Assembly (NCBI GenBank): GCA_021841795.1
Contig: JAKCDN010000120.1
Coordinates: 1-8,596 of the forward strand
DNA length: 8,596 bases
Source: Acidobacteriota bacterium
Lineage (GTDB): Bacteria; Acidobacteriota; Terriglobia; Terriglobales; Acidobacteriaceae
Direction: 5' to 3'
How positions within the stretch are numbered: position 1 is the first letter of the stretch; the number at the start of each line of letters is the position of its first letter. The position numbers and the translations under genes were made by a program. Of the stretch, positions 1-5,679 are shown in pieces. The notes beneath the pieces are model-generated. The model made no database searches. It had not been told where the DNA came from and saw nothing but the letters and a program-made list of their open reading frames with translations.

Positions 1-620
1 CGATCTGGGATCACGCGATCGAGAAAATAAGTAATCCGCTCCCAGAAAGCGTCGGCGTTCACCACGCCGGCCTTGGTCAGCTTGGTCGCGGGATGAGCGG
101 CGGAGAGCTTCCACTGATGGCATAGCGCATCGCCGCGGCCCGCCACGCGGCCCGTGCGCAGCACACCCAAAATGCTCATGTTGTACTTGATTGACGGAAT
201 GCCGGCCTGCGCGCAGTTGCGGATAAGAATCTGCAACTGCTCGATATCGCGGTCACGCTCCGGACTTTCGGCCAGCATGATCGCCGGATGCTTCTCGCGG
301 TCGATGTAACTCGATGCGAGAAATGGCGGCGCGATGCAATCCACACTGATGCCGTACTTCGCTGCCATGTCGGTCATGTGCCGCAGTTCGTCCACGGTAG
401 CGTAAAGACGGTCGCCCGCGATCTCCGGGTAACCGCAGATGTTGCGCACGCCGTAGCGGGCCAGATACTTGAGGTGGGTGTCGTTTGTCGGTTCAGTCTG
501 GTCGCCGAGTTTCATGCGCTCTTGGTCGCCGGCGGCGGCGCTTGCGCCCGCCGGTGCAGCCCCCGTTGAAGCCAGCAGACCGGCGGCTCCGCTTGAAACT
601 AGAAACTCCCTGCGATTCAT
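1..620 (-). CDS. Mannonate dehydratase-like TIM-barrel protein with Tat signal (partial, 3' end off window)
   Basis: Reading leftward from ATG at 620, an open frame of 206 codons runs to the window edge without a stop. Residues 1-30 look like a twin-arginine signal (NRREFLV, then an Ala/Gly/Ser-rich hydrophobic stretch ending ASAAA). Residue 36 is a Met that corresponds to the usual start of cytosolic relatives. The rest resembles the first half of UxuA-type D-mannonate dehydratase: NCAQAGIPSIKYNMSILGVLRT-like segment against E. coli NLAQCGIRTVCYN..LDWTRT, and NADAFWERITYFLDRVIP just before the edge. UxuA converts D-mannonate to 2-keto-3-deoxygluconate. Metal ligands lie in the missing half and cannot be checked. 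The start at 620 is supported by an AAAGGAAA ribosome site. It diverges from gudD, which fits a sugar-acid locus. A generic sugar-phosphate isomerase/epimerase-type barrel of other specificity is the main alternative; export by Tat is predicted, not shown. Confidence 0.72.
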   Translation of the reverse strand, partial: MNRREFLVSSGAAGLLASTGAAPAGASAAAGDQERMKLGDQTEPTNDTHLKYLARYGVRNICGYPEIAGDRLYATVDELRHMTDMAAKYGISVDCIAPPFLASSYIDREKHPAIMLAESPERDRDIEQLQILIRNCAQAGIPSIKYNMSILGVLRTGRVAGRGDALCHQWKLSAAHPATKLTKAGVVNADAFWERITYFLDRVIPD

Positions 621-626
621 CGGCGG

Positions 627-634
627 TTTCCTTT
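627..634 (-). promoter_or_regulatory. Ribosome binding site of the Tat mannonate dehydratase-like gene
   Basis: On the minus strand this reads AAAGGAAA and ends six bases before the ATG at 620. It is the clearest Shine-Dalgarno match on the left side of the window. It favours the upstream ATG, which includes the Tat leader, over the internal Met at 515-513, which has only a weak AAGAG upstream. Confidence 0.6.
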
Positions 635-649
635 GGCGCGTCCTCAACG

Positions 650-678
650 TTGTATGTGAACAGGGGTAGGTCTGTAAA
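650..678 (+). promoter_or_regulatory. Possible weak promoter for gudD in the divergent intergenic region
   Basis: The 135-bp region between the two divergent starts must hold promoters for both directions. The best rightward candidate I see is TTGTAT (650-655), a 17-bp spacer and TGTAAA (673-678), matching the sigma70 boxes only partly. Transcription would begin near 685, leaving a leader of about 70 bases before the ATG at 756. I found no convincing GntR- or LacI-type operator; the short palindrome CAACGTTG at 645-652 is too short to call. Confidence 0.22.
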
Positions 679-755
679 GTGGAGTGGTGCAGGTCAGGAC
701 GCTCTGCATGGGTGGATGTCTCAACCCGCTGCAAGAGCATCTCAAGATAACGCCC

Positions 756-2108
756 ATGAACCGAGTCATAGCCGACGTCACCGGCAAGTCGCCGCGCCTG
801 GCCGCCATGCGGGTCATTCCCGTAGCAGGCCAGGACAGCATGCTGCTCAACCTCAGCGGCGCGCATGGCCCGTACTTCACGCGCAACCTGCTTCTGCTTA
901 CCGACGAGACCGGCAACACAGGCGCCGGAGAAGTTCCCGGAGGAGAAAAAATTCGCCGCCTGCTCGAAGAGACGGAGCCGCTTGTCGTCGGGCAGGAGAT
1001 CGCCGGCTGCTATCCGATTCTCGATGCAGTCTGGGAGCGATTTGCCGATCGCGACGCGGCAGGGCGCGGACAGCAGACCTTCGATCAGCGCGTAACCATT
1101 CATGCGATGACCGCCATCGAATCGGCCGTGCTCGATCTGCTTGGCCAATTCCTGGGAGTGCCGGTCGCGATGCTGCTGGGCGAAGGCCGGCAGCGCACAA
1201 GCGTGCCCGTGCTCGGGTATCTCTTCTTTGTAGGTGACAGCGGCAAGACCAGCCTTGGCTACCGGCAGCCGGGCGCAAGGGCGAGCGGATGGTTCCGGCT
1301 GCGCGATGAAGAGGCGATGACGCCCAATGCCATCGTGAGGCTGGCCGAGGCTGCGCAGGCGCAGTATGGTTTTAACGATTTCAAGCTCAAGGGCGGAGTG
1401 CTGGCAGGCCCGCAAGAGATCGCGGCCGTCGCTGCGCTGCACGAGCGCTTTCCCCAGGCACGCATCACGCTTGATCCCAACGGCGCATGGAGCCTGAAGG
1501 AAGCTGTCGCGCTGTGCATGCGCAAACAGGATGTGCTTGCCTACGCTGAAGACCCCTGCGGCCCGGAGATGGGCTTTTCCGGACGCGAGATCATGGCGGA
1601 GTTTCGCAAAGCAACCGGCCTGCCAACCGCAACCAATATGATTGCCACCAACTGGCGCGAACTGGAACACGCAATAGCGTTGCATGCGGTCGACATTCCG
1701 CTGGCCGATCCGCATTTCTGGACCATGCGCGCAGCGATACGCGTATCGCAGACCTGCCGCGAACACGGGCTGACCTGGGGAGCGCACTCGAACAACCACT
1801 TCGATATCTCGCTGGCGATGGTGACCCACGTGGCGGCTTCTGCCGTGGGAAAAATCACCGCCGTTGATACGCACTGGATCTGGCAGGATGGGCAGCATCT
1901 GACGCACAATCCACTCCGCATCGAGAACGGCGCCATTGCGGTGCCGGAGCGGCCTGGCCTTGGCATCGATCTCGATCTCGATGCAATCGCCCAGGCCAAC
2001 GAACTCTACCAAACGAAGGGACTCGGATCGCGCGATGATGCCGCGGCAATGCAGTTTCTGATTCCGGACTGGCAGTTCGATCCCAGGCGCCCCTGCATGT
2101 TACGGTAA
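756..2108 (+). CDS. gudD: D-glucarate dehydratase
   Basis: This 450-residue enolase-superfamily enzyme should dehydrate D-glucarate (and often L-idarate) to 5-keto-4-deoxy-D-glucarate in the cytosol. It aligns almost end to end with E. coli GudD (446 residues). Shared blocks include [82 protein letters not shown] and a C-terminal RPCMLR. Catalytic positions visible here are K210 and K212 of the KxK motif, metal-ligand-type D240 and general base H344, matching E. coli K205, K207, D235 and H339 with a constant offset of five. The start at 756 gives the family length. An in-frame ATG at 708 has a better ribosome site (AGGA, eight bases upstream) and would add 16 residues, so the start is uncertain. 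garD follows 53 bp downstream on the same strand, suggesting joint transcription. Confidence 0.96.
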   Translation: MNRVIADVTGKSPRLAAMRVIPVAGQDSMLLNLSGAHGPYFTRNLLLLTDETGNTGAGEVPGGEKIRRLLEETEPLVVGQEIAGCYPILDAVWERFADRDAAGRGQQTFDQRVTIHAMTAIESAVLDLLGQFLGVPVAMLLGEGRQRTSVPVLGYLFFVGDSGKTSLGYRQPGARASGWFRLRDEEAMTPNAIVRLAEAAQAQYGFNDFKLKGGVLAGPQEIAAVAALHERFPQARITLDPNGAWSLKEAVALCMRKQDVLAYAEDPCGPEMGFSGREIMAEFRKATGLPTATNMIATNWRELEHAIALHAVDIPLADPHFWTMRAAIRVSQTCREHGLTWGAHSNNHFDISLAMVTHVAASAVGKITAVDTHWIWQDGQHLTHNPLRIENGAIAVPERPGLGIDLDLDAIAQANELYQTKGLGSRDDAAAMQFLIPDWQFDPRRPCMLR

Positions 2109-2161
2109 AACAGAAAATCCGAAAGCGCGGGAGCGGGAATGCGCTGCGCTACCATACGTCT

Positions 2162-3703
2162 ATGGCGCCTGCAGAGCCTCAATATATCCGCATCAATGCC
2201 AGGGACAACGTTGCCGTTGTCGTGAATGAGGGCGGACTGCCCGCCGGAACCCTATTTGCCTCTGGCCTCGAACTGCGCGAGGACATTCCCGAAGCGCACA
2301 AAGTGGCGTTGACTCATCTCGCGGAGGGCGACGCGATTGTCCGCTACGGCGAGATCATCGGCATTGCGAGTCGCGCCATTACCCGCGGCAGTTGGGTGCA
2401 TGAAGGGCTGATGAAGCTGCCGGAAGCGCCGCCGCTCTCGAGTTGCCCGCTTGCCACCGCGCCGCCTCCCGCGCTCGCGCCGCTCGATGGCTACGCCTTT
2501 CAGGGTTATCGCAATCCGGACGGCACGGCAGGAACCAGGAACATTCTCGGCATCAGCACCACGGTGCAATGTGTAGCGCCTACGGTGGAGCATGCCGTCC
2601 GGCGCATTCGCGCCGAGATTCTGCCTCGATACCCGCACGTGGATGATGTGGTTGCCATCACGCACCCCTATGGCTGCGGAGTAGCCATCGATGCCCCGGG
2701 CGCAATCATTCCGATTCGGACTTTGCGCAATTTAGCGCTCCATCCGAACTTTGGCGGCGAGGTGTTGGTGGTAAGCCTCGGCTGCGAAAAGCTCCAGCCG
2801 GCGCGGCTTATGGCTGCAAGCGAACTCCCCATCCTCGAAAGTGAGCCCTCATACGCCGTGTTGCAGAACGCGCAGAGCGGCTTCGGCGAGATTGTGGCCA
2901 ATATCATGATGCTGGCCGAAAAGAAAATCGCCCGGCTCAACGAAAACCGGCGGGTAACGTGCCCTGCCTCCGACCTCGTTGTCGGCCTGCAGTGCGGCGG
3001 ATCGGATGCCCTGTCCGGCGTGACGGCGAATCCGGCGGTCGGCTTTGCCGCTGACCTGCTGGTGCGCGCCGGGGCGACGGTGATGTTCTCGGAGGTGACC
3101 GAAGTGCGCGACGCCGCCCACCTGCTCACCGCGCGCGCCGCCACTCCTGAGGTGGCACGCGCTTTTGTGCGCGAGATGGCGTGGTATGACGATTATTTGC
3201 GCCAAGGCGGCGCCGATCGCGCGGCCAACCCTACGCCAGGCAACAAAAAGGGTGGGCTCACGAATATTGTCGAGAAGGCGATGGGCTCGATCGCCAAGGC
3301 CGGCAGCTCCGCGCTGATGGCCGTGGCCGGTCCGGGCGAGCGCGTGACGCAAAAGGGGCTCGTCTTCGCGGCTACGCCGGCCAGTGACTTCATCTGCGGC
3401 ACGCTCCAGCTTGCCGCGTCGATGAACGTGCACATCTTCACCACGGGGCGCGGTACGCCCTACGGGCTCGCCATGGCGCCCGTCATCAAGGTAGCTACAA
3501 ACAGTGGACTTGCGCGGCGCTGGCCCGACCTCATCGACATCGACGCAGGCCGGATCGCTACTGCTGAAAAGACCGTCGAAGAAGTCGGCTGGGAGATTTT
3601 CCTCACCGTGCTGGATGTGGCTTCAGGGAAGAAGAAGACCTGGGCGGACCACTGGGGCCTGCACAACGATTTTGCGCTGTTCAACCCCGGGCCGGTGACG
3701 TAA
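2162..3703 (+). CDS. garD: Galactarate dehydratase (D-threo-forming)
   Basis: This 513-residue enzyme of the UxaA/GarD family dehydrates meso-galactarate to 5-keto-4-deoxyglucarate, the product GudD also makes. It matches E. coli GarD (523 residues) over its whole length. An N-terminal SAF-like domain (about residues 11-84) contains [22 protein letters not shown] and RGSWVHE. The main domains follow, with [24 protein letters not shown] (C172), GCEKLQP (C208), [19 protein letters not shown] (C278), [33 protein letters not shown] (C412), [10 protein letters not shown] and a C-terminal [16 protein letters not shown]. These separate it from the shorter altronate dehydratase UxaA. The family uses a divalent metal. 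No Shine-Dalgarno sequence precedes the ATG; TACCAT lies six bases upstream, so initiation may be leaderless or depend on upstream translation of gudD. A hairpin follows the stop. Confidence 0.96.
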   Translation: MAPAEPQYIRINARDNVAVVVNEGGLPAGTLFASGLELREDIPEAHKVALTHLAEGDAIVRYGEIIGIASRAITRGSWVHEGLMKLPEAPPLSSCPLATAPPPALAPLDGYAFQGYRNPDGTAGTRNILGISTTVQCVAPTVEHAVRRIRAEILPRYPHVDDVVAITHPYGCGVAIDAPGAIIPIRTLRNLALHPNFGGEVLVVSLGCEKLQPARLMAASELPILESEPSYAVLQNAQSGFGEIVANIMMLAEKKIARLNENRRVTCPASDLVVGLQCGGSDALSGVTANPAVGFAADLLVRAGATVMFSEVTEVRDAAHLLTARAATPEVARAFVREMAWYDDYLRQGGADRAANPTPGNKKGGLTNIVEKAMGSIAKAGSSALMAVAGPGERVTQKGLVFAATPASDFICGTLQLAASMNVHIFTTGRGTPYGLAMAPVIKVATNSGLARRWPDLIDIDAGRIATAEKTVEEVGWEIFLTVLDVASGKKKTWADHWGLHNDFALFNPGPVT

Positions 3704-3707
3704 GGGG

Positions 3708-3749
3708 ACGGGTTTGCGATCCGCAGGCTCAGCTCAGCCTGTTTCCCGT
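3708..3749 (+). terminator. Candidate hairpin terminator after garD
   Basis: Five bases after the garD stop, ACGGG (3708-3712) can pair with CCCGT (3745-3749). It encloses a perfect six-base stem, CAGGCT (3724-3729) with AGCCTG (3736-3741), with a six-base loop. Only three T residues follow the inner stem, so this is a weak intrinsic terminator at best. Its position between garD and the next promoter supports a transcription boundary. Confidence 0.35.
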
Positions 3750-3773
3750 AAAGCCGCGTGCCATGGCAATCAG

Positions 3774-3802
3774 TTGGCGGCGCAATGGCGTTGCCGTAGA
3801 AT
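3774..3802 (+). promoter_or_regulatory. Sigma70-like promoter for the small-gene unit
   Basis: TTGGCG (3774-3779), exactly 17 bases of spacer, and TAGAAT (3797-3802) match the -35 box at four of six positions and the -10 box at five of six. Expected transcription start is about 3809-3810, only a few bases before the ATG at 3813. The -10 box overlaps the alternative ATG at 3801, so both cannot be used. This arrangement predicts a leaderless or nearly leaderless message. Confidence 0.45.
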
Positions 3803-3812
3803 GCTAGGTGCC

Positions 3813-4121
3813 ATGGGGAAGAACAAGGAAAAGACATTCGAAGTATCCTGCCCGGACTGCGGCGCCATGCTGAAGATCGATGCCACAACGGGCCTGCTGG
3901 TAAGCCACACACCCGCACCACGCAAACGCATATTTGAAGATCTTGAAACCGCGGCCAAGGCCATGCGCGAACATGGCGAGCGCACTGAATCCATCTTCCG
4001 GCAGAGTGTGGACGCGGAAAAGAACAAAGCGGATCTGCTTGAGAAGCGATTCGCCGAAGCGCTGCGTAAAGCCAAGGACGCTCCCGAAGGAAAGCCCATG
4101 CGTGAGATCGATCTCGACTGA
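3813..4121 (+). CDS. Small hypothetical protein with one CxxC motif and a helical, charged body
   Basis: I do not recognise a named family. The 102-residue product begins with a short basic stretch, then FEVSCPDCGAMLKIDATTG, where C13 and C16 form one CxxC knuckle with a following Gly, like half of a zinc ribbon. Only this Cys pair is present, so metal binding would need another ligand or dimerisation. Residues about 39-90 are rich in Lys, Glu, Ala and Arg with heptad-like hydrophobic spacing and probably form a long helix or coiled coil. The end, KPMREIDLD, is acidic. No signal peptide or membrane segment is visible, so it is probably cytosolic. ATG 3813 is chosen because the predicted promoter overlaps ATG 3801; an upstream in-frame ATG at 3714 is unlikely. 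It is the first gene after the garD hairpin and lies 115 bp before a small membrane-protein gene. Confidence 0.72.
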   Translation: MGKNKEKTFEVSCPDCGAMLKIDATTGLLVSHTPAPRKRIFEDLETAAKAMREHGERTESIFRQSVDAEKNKADLLEKRFAEALRKAKDAPEGKPMREIDLD

Positions 4122-4225
4122 GAGCGCGGAATGGCCGATTTCGTACCCGGTTTTCCAACACACCGGAAGGATTTTCGAGCGATACTCTAAGCAACAGGTT
4201 AGCCCGGGCGAGCAATTGCGGGCGC

Positions 4226-4230
4226 GAGGA
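4226..4230 (+). promoter_or_regulatory. Ribosome binding site that selects ATG 4237
   Basis: GAGGA directly touches a first ATG at 4231 but lies six bases before a second in-frame ATG at 4237. The second spacing is normal for a Shine-Dalgarno element, so 4237 is the better start of the small membrane protein. Confidence 0.5.
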
Positions 4231-4236
4231 ATGGCT

Positions 4237-4569
4237 ATGGCAGTGGCGGCGCCTGTAAAGACGGTGAACAAATCCGGAGTGAATTGCGCGAACAGTTGCA
4301 ATTCACGCCCCTGGATTGGCCTGCTCGCAGCGGGCACATTGGCTGCCAGCGGCGCTTTGCTGGTTTCCGGCAAGCGGCGTGCCGGCCTGGTAACGGCAAT
4401 CTCCGGCGCCGTTCTGGCCATGATTGATCAGCCGGAGGTCGTGAGCAAGTGGTGGAATGCGCTCCCGGTTTATCTGGAAGATGCTCAGGATTTGCTCGGC
4501 CGCGCACAGGCCGCGGTTGAAGACCTCACCGCGCAGGGCGAAAAGCTGAAACGCAGCCTCAGCAAGTAA
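4237..4569 (+). CDS. Small hypothetical membrane protein
   Basis: I do not recognise the family. The 110-residue product has a polar N-terminus with two Cys (C17, C21), a hydrophobic segment PWIGLLAAGTLAASGALLV (about 25-43), a basic turn GKRRAG (45-50), and a second hydrophobic stretch LVTAISGAVLAMID (51-64). The C-terminal tail (about 65-110) includes a WW pair at 72-73 and an amphipathic helix ending LKRSLSK. This suggests a hairpin of two inner-membrane helices with the basic turn and tail on the cytosolic side, though topology is only inferred. There is no lipobox. It lies 115 bp after the CxxC gene on the same strand and ends convergent to the prenyl synthase gene. The start could be 4231 (two residues longer). 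Codon content matches its neighbours. Confidence 0.65.
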   Translation: MAVAAPVKTVNKSGVNCANSCNSRPWIGLLAAGTLAASGALLVSGKRRAGLVTAISGAVLAMIDQPEVVSKWWNALPVYLEDAQDLLGRAQAAVEDLTAQGEKLKRSLSK

Positions 4570-4781
4570 TCTCTTCCGGGCCTGAACTCCCGTCTCCAGC
4601 CTTGCGACGATCTCGATAAATATCCCTGTACCCTGTCTTTTGGCCCAATCTTTGCGCTGCAAGGATGAAAGACAATGAGCCCCGCCGGCGGTGATTGCTG
4701 CGGTCAAACGCCGGGTCCCAGGCTCTCGATGATCGCCGATCGAGCCCGAAAAGTTGTGTCGGCCAACCTCGCTGTCGCCGG
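4570..4781. other. Convergent intergenic region with one imperfect hairpin
   Basis: This 212-bp gap separates the stops of two convergent genes. I see no supported gene in it; a nine-codon frame beginning at the ATG of AAGGATGAAAG is too short to credit. At 4721-4746, GG-ct-CTCGAT (4721-4730) pairs with ATCGAGCC (4739-4746): eight base pairs with a two-base bulge and an eight-base loop. No T-run follows on either strand, so it is not a classic intrinsic terminator, although its place between two gene ends would suit transcription stopping. Confidence 0.35.
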
Positions 4782-5672
4782 TCAGTTCTTGCGTTCAACC
4801 AGGTAGCGCGCGACGGCCTTTAGTCCATCGGCCCGGCTGCCGTACGGTTCAAGCGCGGCGAATGCCTCGTCGATCAAGCGCGCCGCGTCACGGAGGCTCT
4901 GTTCCACTCCGTGAACCGCCGGCCAGGTGGCTTTCTCGGTGGCCAGATCCTTGCCCGCGGTTTTGCCCAGCGTCGCCGAGTCTGCGGTAACGTCCAGCAC
5001 ATCGTCGGCAATCTGAAACGCCAGGCCCGCCTTGCTCCCGAAGCGATCGAGACGCGCCACATCGTCGGCACCGGCTCCTGCAAAAACGCCGCCGCTCACC
5101 ACGCTCACGCGAATGAGGGCACCGGTCTTGGCGCGATGAATTGCATCGACCAGCTCCGGCGTCGGCTTCAGATGCTCGCTTTCAATATCCAGCACCTGGC
5201 CGCCGATCATGCCCTCCACCGTGCCCACCGCATTGGCGATCAGTGCAATGATCTGGACCGTCGCAGCCGGCGGGCACTCGAGCCCGGCCAGCACCTCAAA
5301 AGCACGCGTTTGCAGCGCGTCGCCCGCCAGGATCGCCACCGCCTCTCCAAAGGCCTTGTGGCAAGTGGGCTTGCCGCGGCGAAGGTCGTCGTTATCCAGC
5401 GCGGGCAGGTCGTCGTGGATCAGCGAGTAGGTGTGCAGCATCTCGAGCCCTGCGCCCAGCCGGTCGATCCCTTTGGGCAACACGCCGGCAACTGTGATCC
5501 CCGCCTGCATCGCCAGCACCGGCCGCAGGCGCTTCCCTCCGGCAAAGACGGAATGACGCATGGCGCCGTGAATCGAGGCCGGAGCCGTGGTCGCTGAAGG
5601 AATCAGCGCCTCCAGTGCCCGATCGGTCAGGTCCGCGCCCTCTTGAATCAGCGACTTTACATCGACACACAT
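4782..5672 (-). CDS. ispA: Farnesyl diphosphate synthase-type polyprenyl synthetase
   Basis: This 296-residue trans-isoprenyl diphosphate synthase condenses isopentenyl diphosphate with allylic diphosphates in the cytosol, supplying farnesyl (or geranylgeranyl) diphosphate for undecaprenyl carrier lipid, quinones and other isoprenoids. Visible motifs are GGKRLRP (45-51), the first aspartate-rich motif DDLPALDNDD with bacterial DDx4D spacing (D87, D88, D93), GDALQT (118-123), KTGAL (182-186), FQ (219-220) and the second aspartate-rich motif DDVLD (223-227). Length and order match E. coli IspA (299 residues). Y82, five residues before the first motif, is typical of type II FPP synthases, whereas GGPP synthases usually have a smaller or Met/Ser residue there; product length is therefore inferred as C15. 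The start has an adjacent GGAAGA ribosome site, and the upstream membrane-protein gene stops seven bases before it, indicating an operon. Confidence 0.93.
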   Translation of the reverse strand: MCVDVKSLIQEGADLTDRALEALIPSATTAPASIHGAMRHSVFAGGKRLRPVLAMQAGITVAGVLPKGIDRLGAGLEMLHTYSLIHDDLPALDNDDLRRGKPTCHKAFGEAVAILAGDALQTRAFEVLAGLECPPAATVQIIALIANAVGTVEGMIGGQVLDIESEHLKPTPELVDAIHRAKTGALIRVSVVSGGVFAGAGADDVARLDRFGSKAGLAFQIADDVLDVTADSATLGKTAGKDLATEKATWPAVHGVEQSLRDAARLIDEAFAALEPYGSRADGLKAVARYLVERKN

Positions 5673-5679
5673 TCTTCCA

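Noticed and set aside
645..652. Palindrome CAACGTTG as a regulator operator
   Set aside because: Eight bases is expected by chance, there is no second copy nearby, and no known sugar-acid regulator site matches it well.
485..1237. Long rightward open frame of 250 codons across the divergent region and gudD
   Set aside because: It is Arg/Ala-rich low-complexity, overlaps the well-supported mannonate dehydratase-like gene and gudD in other frames, and matches no family. It reflects high GC.
1965..1983. Short tandem repeat of ATCGATCTCGATCTCGATG
   Set aside because: It lies within gudD and encodes the Ile-Asp-Leu-Asp-Leu-Asp segment, matching EIDMD-like sequence in homologs. It is codon coincidence, not a regulatory repeat.
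3460..4215. Leftward open frame of 251 codons over the garD end and the CxxC gene
   Set aside because: It is antisense to garD and the small gene, crosses the predicted promoter and hairpin, and has no recognisable domain.
4911..5597. Rightward open frame of 228 codons
   Set aside because: It is fully antisense to the prenyl synthase, whose motifs are unambiguous. Composition is typical of a GC-rich mirror frame.
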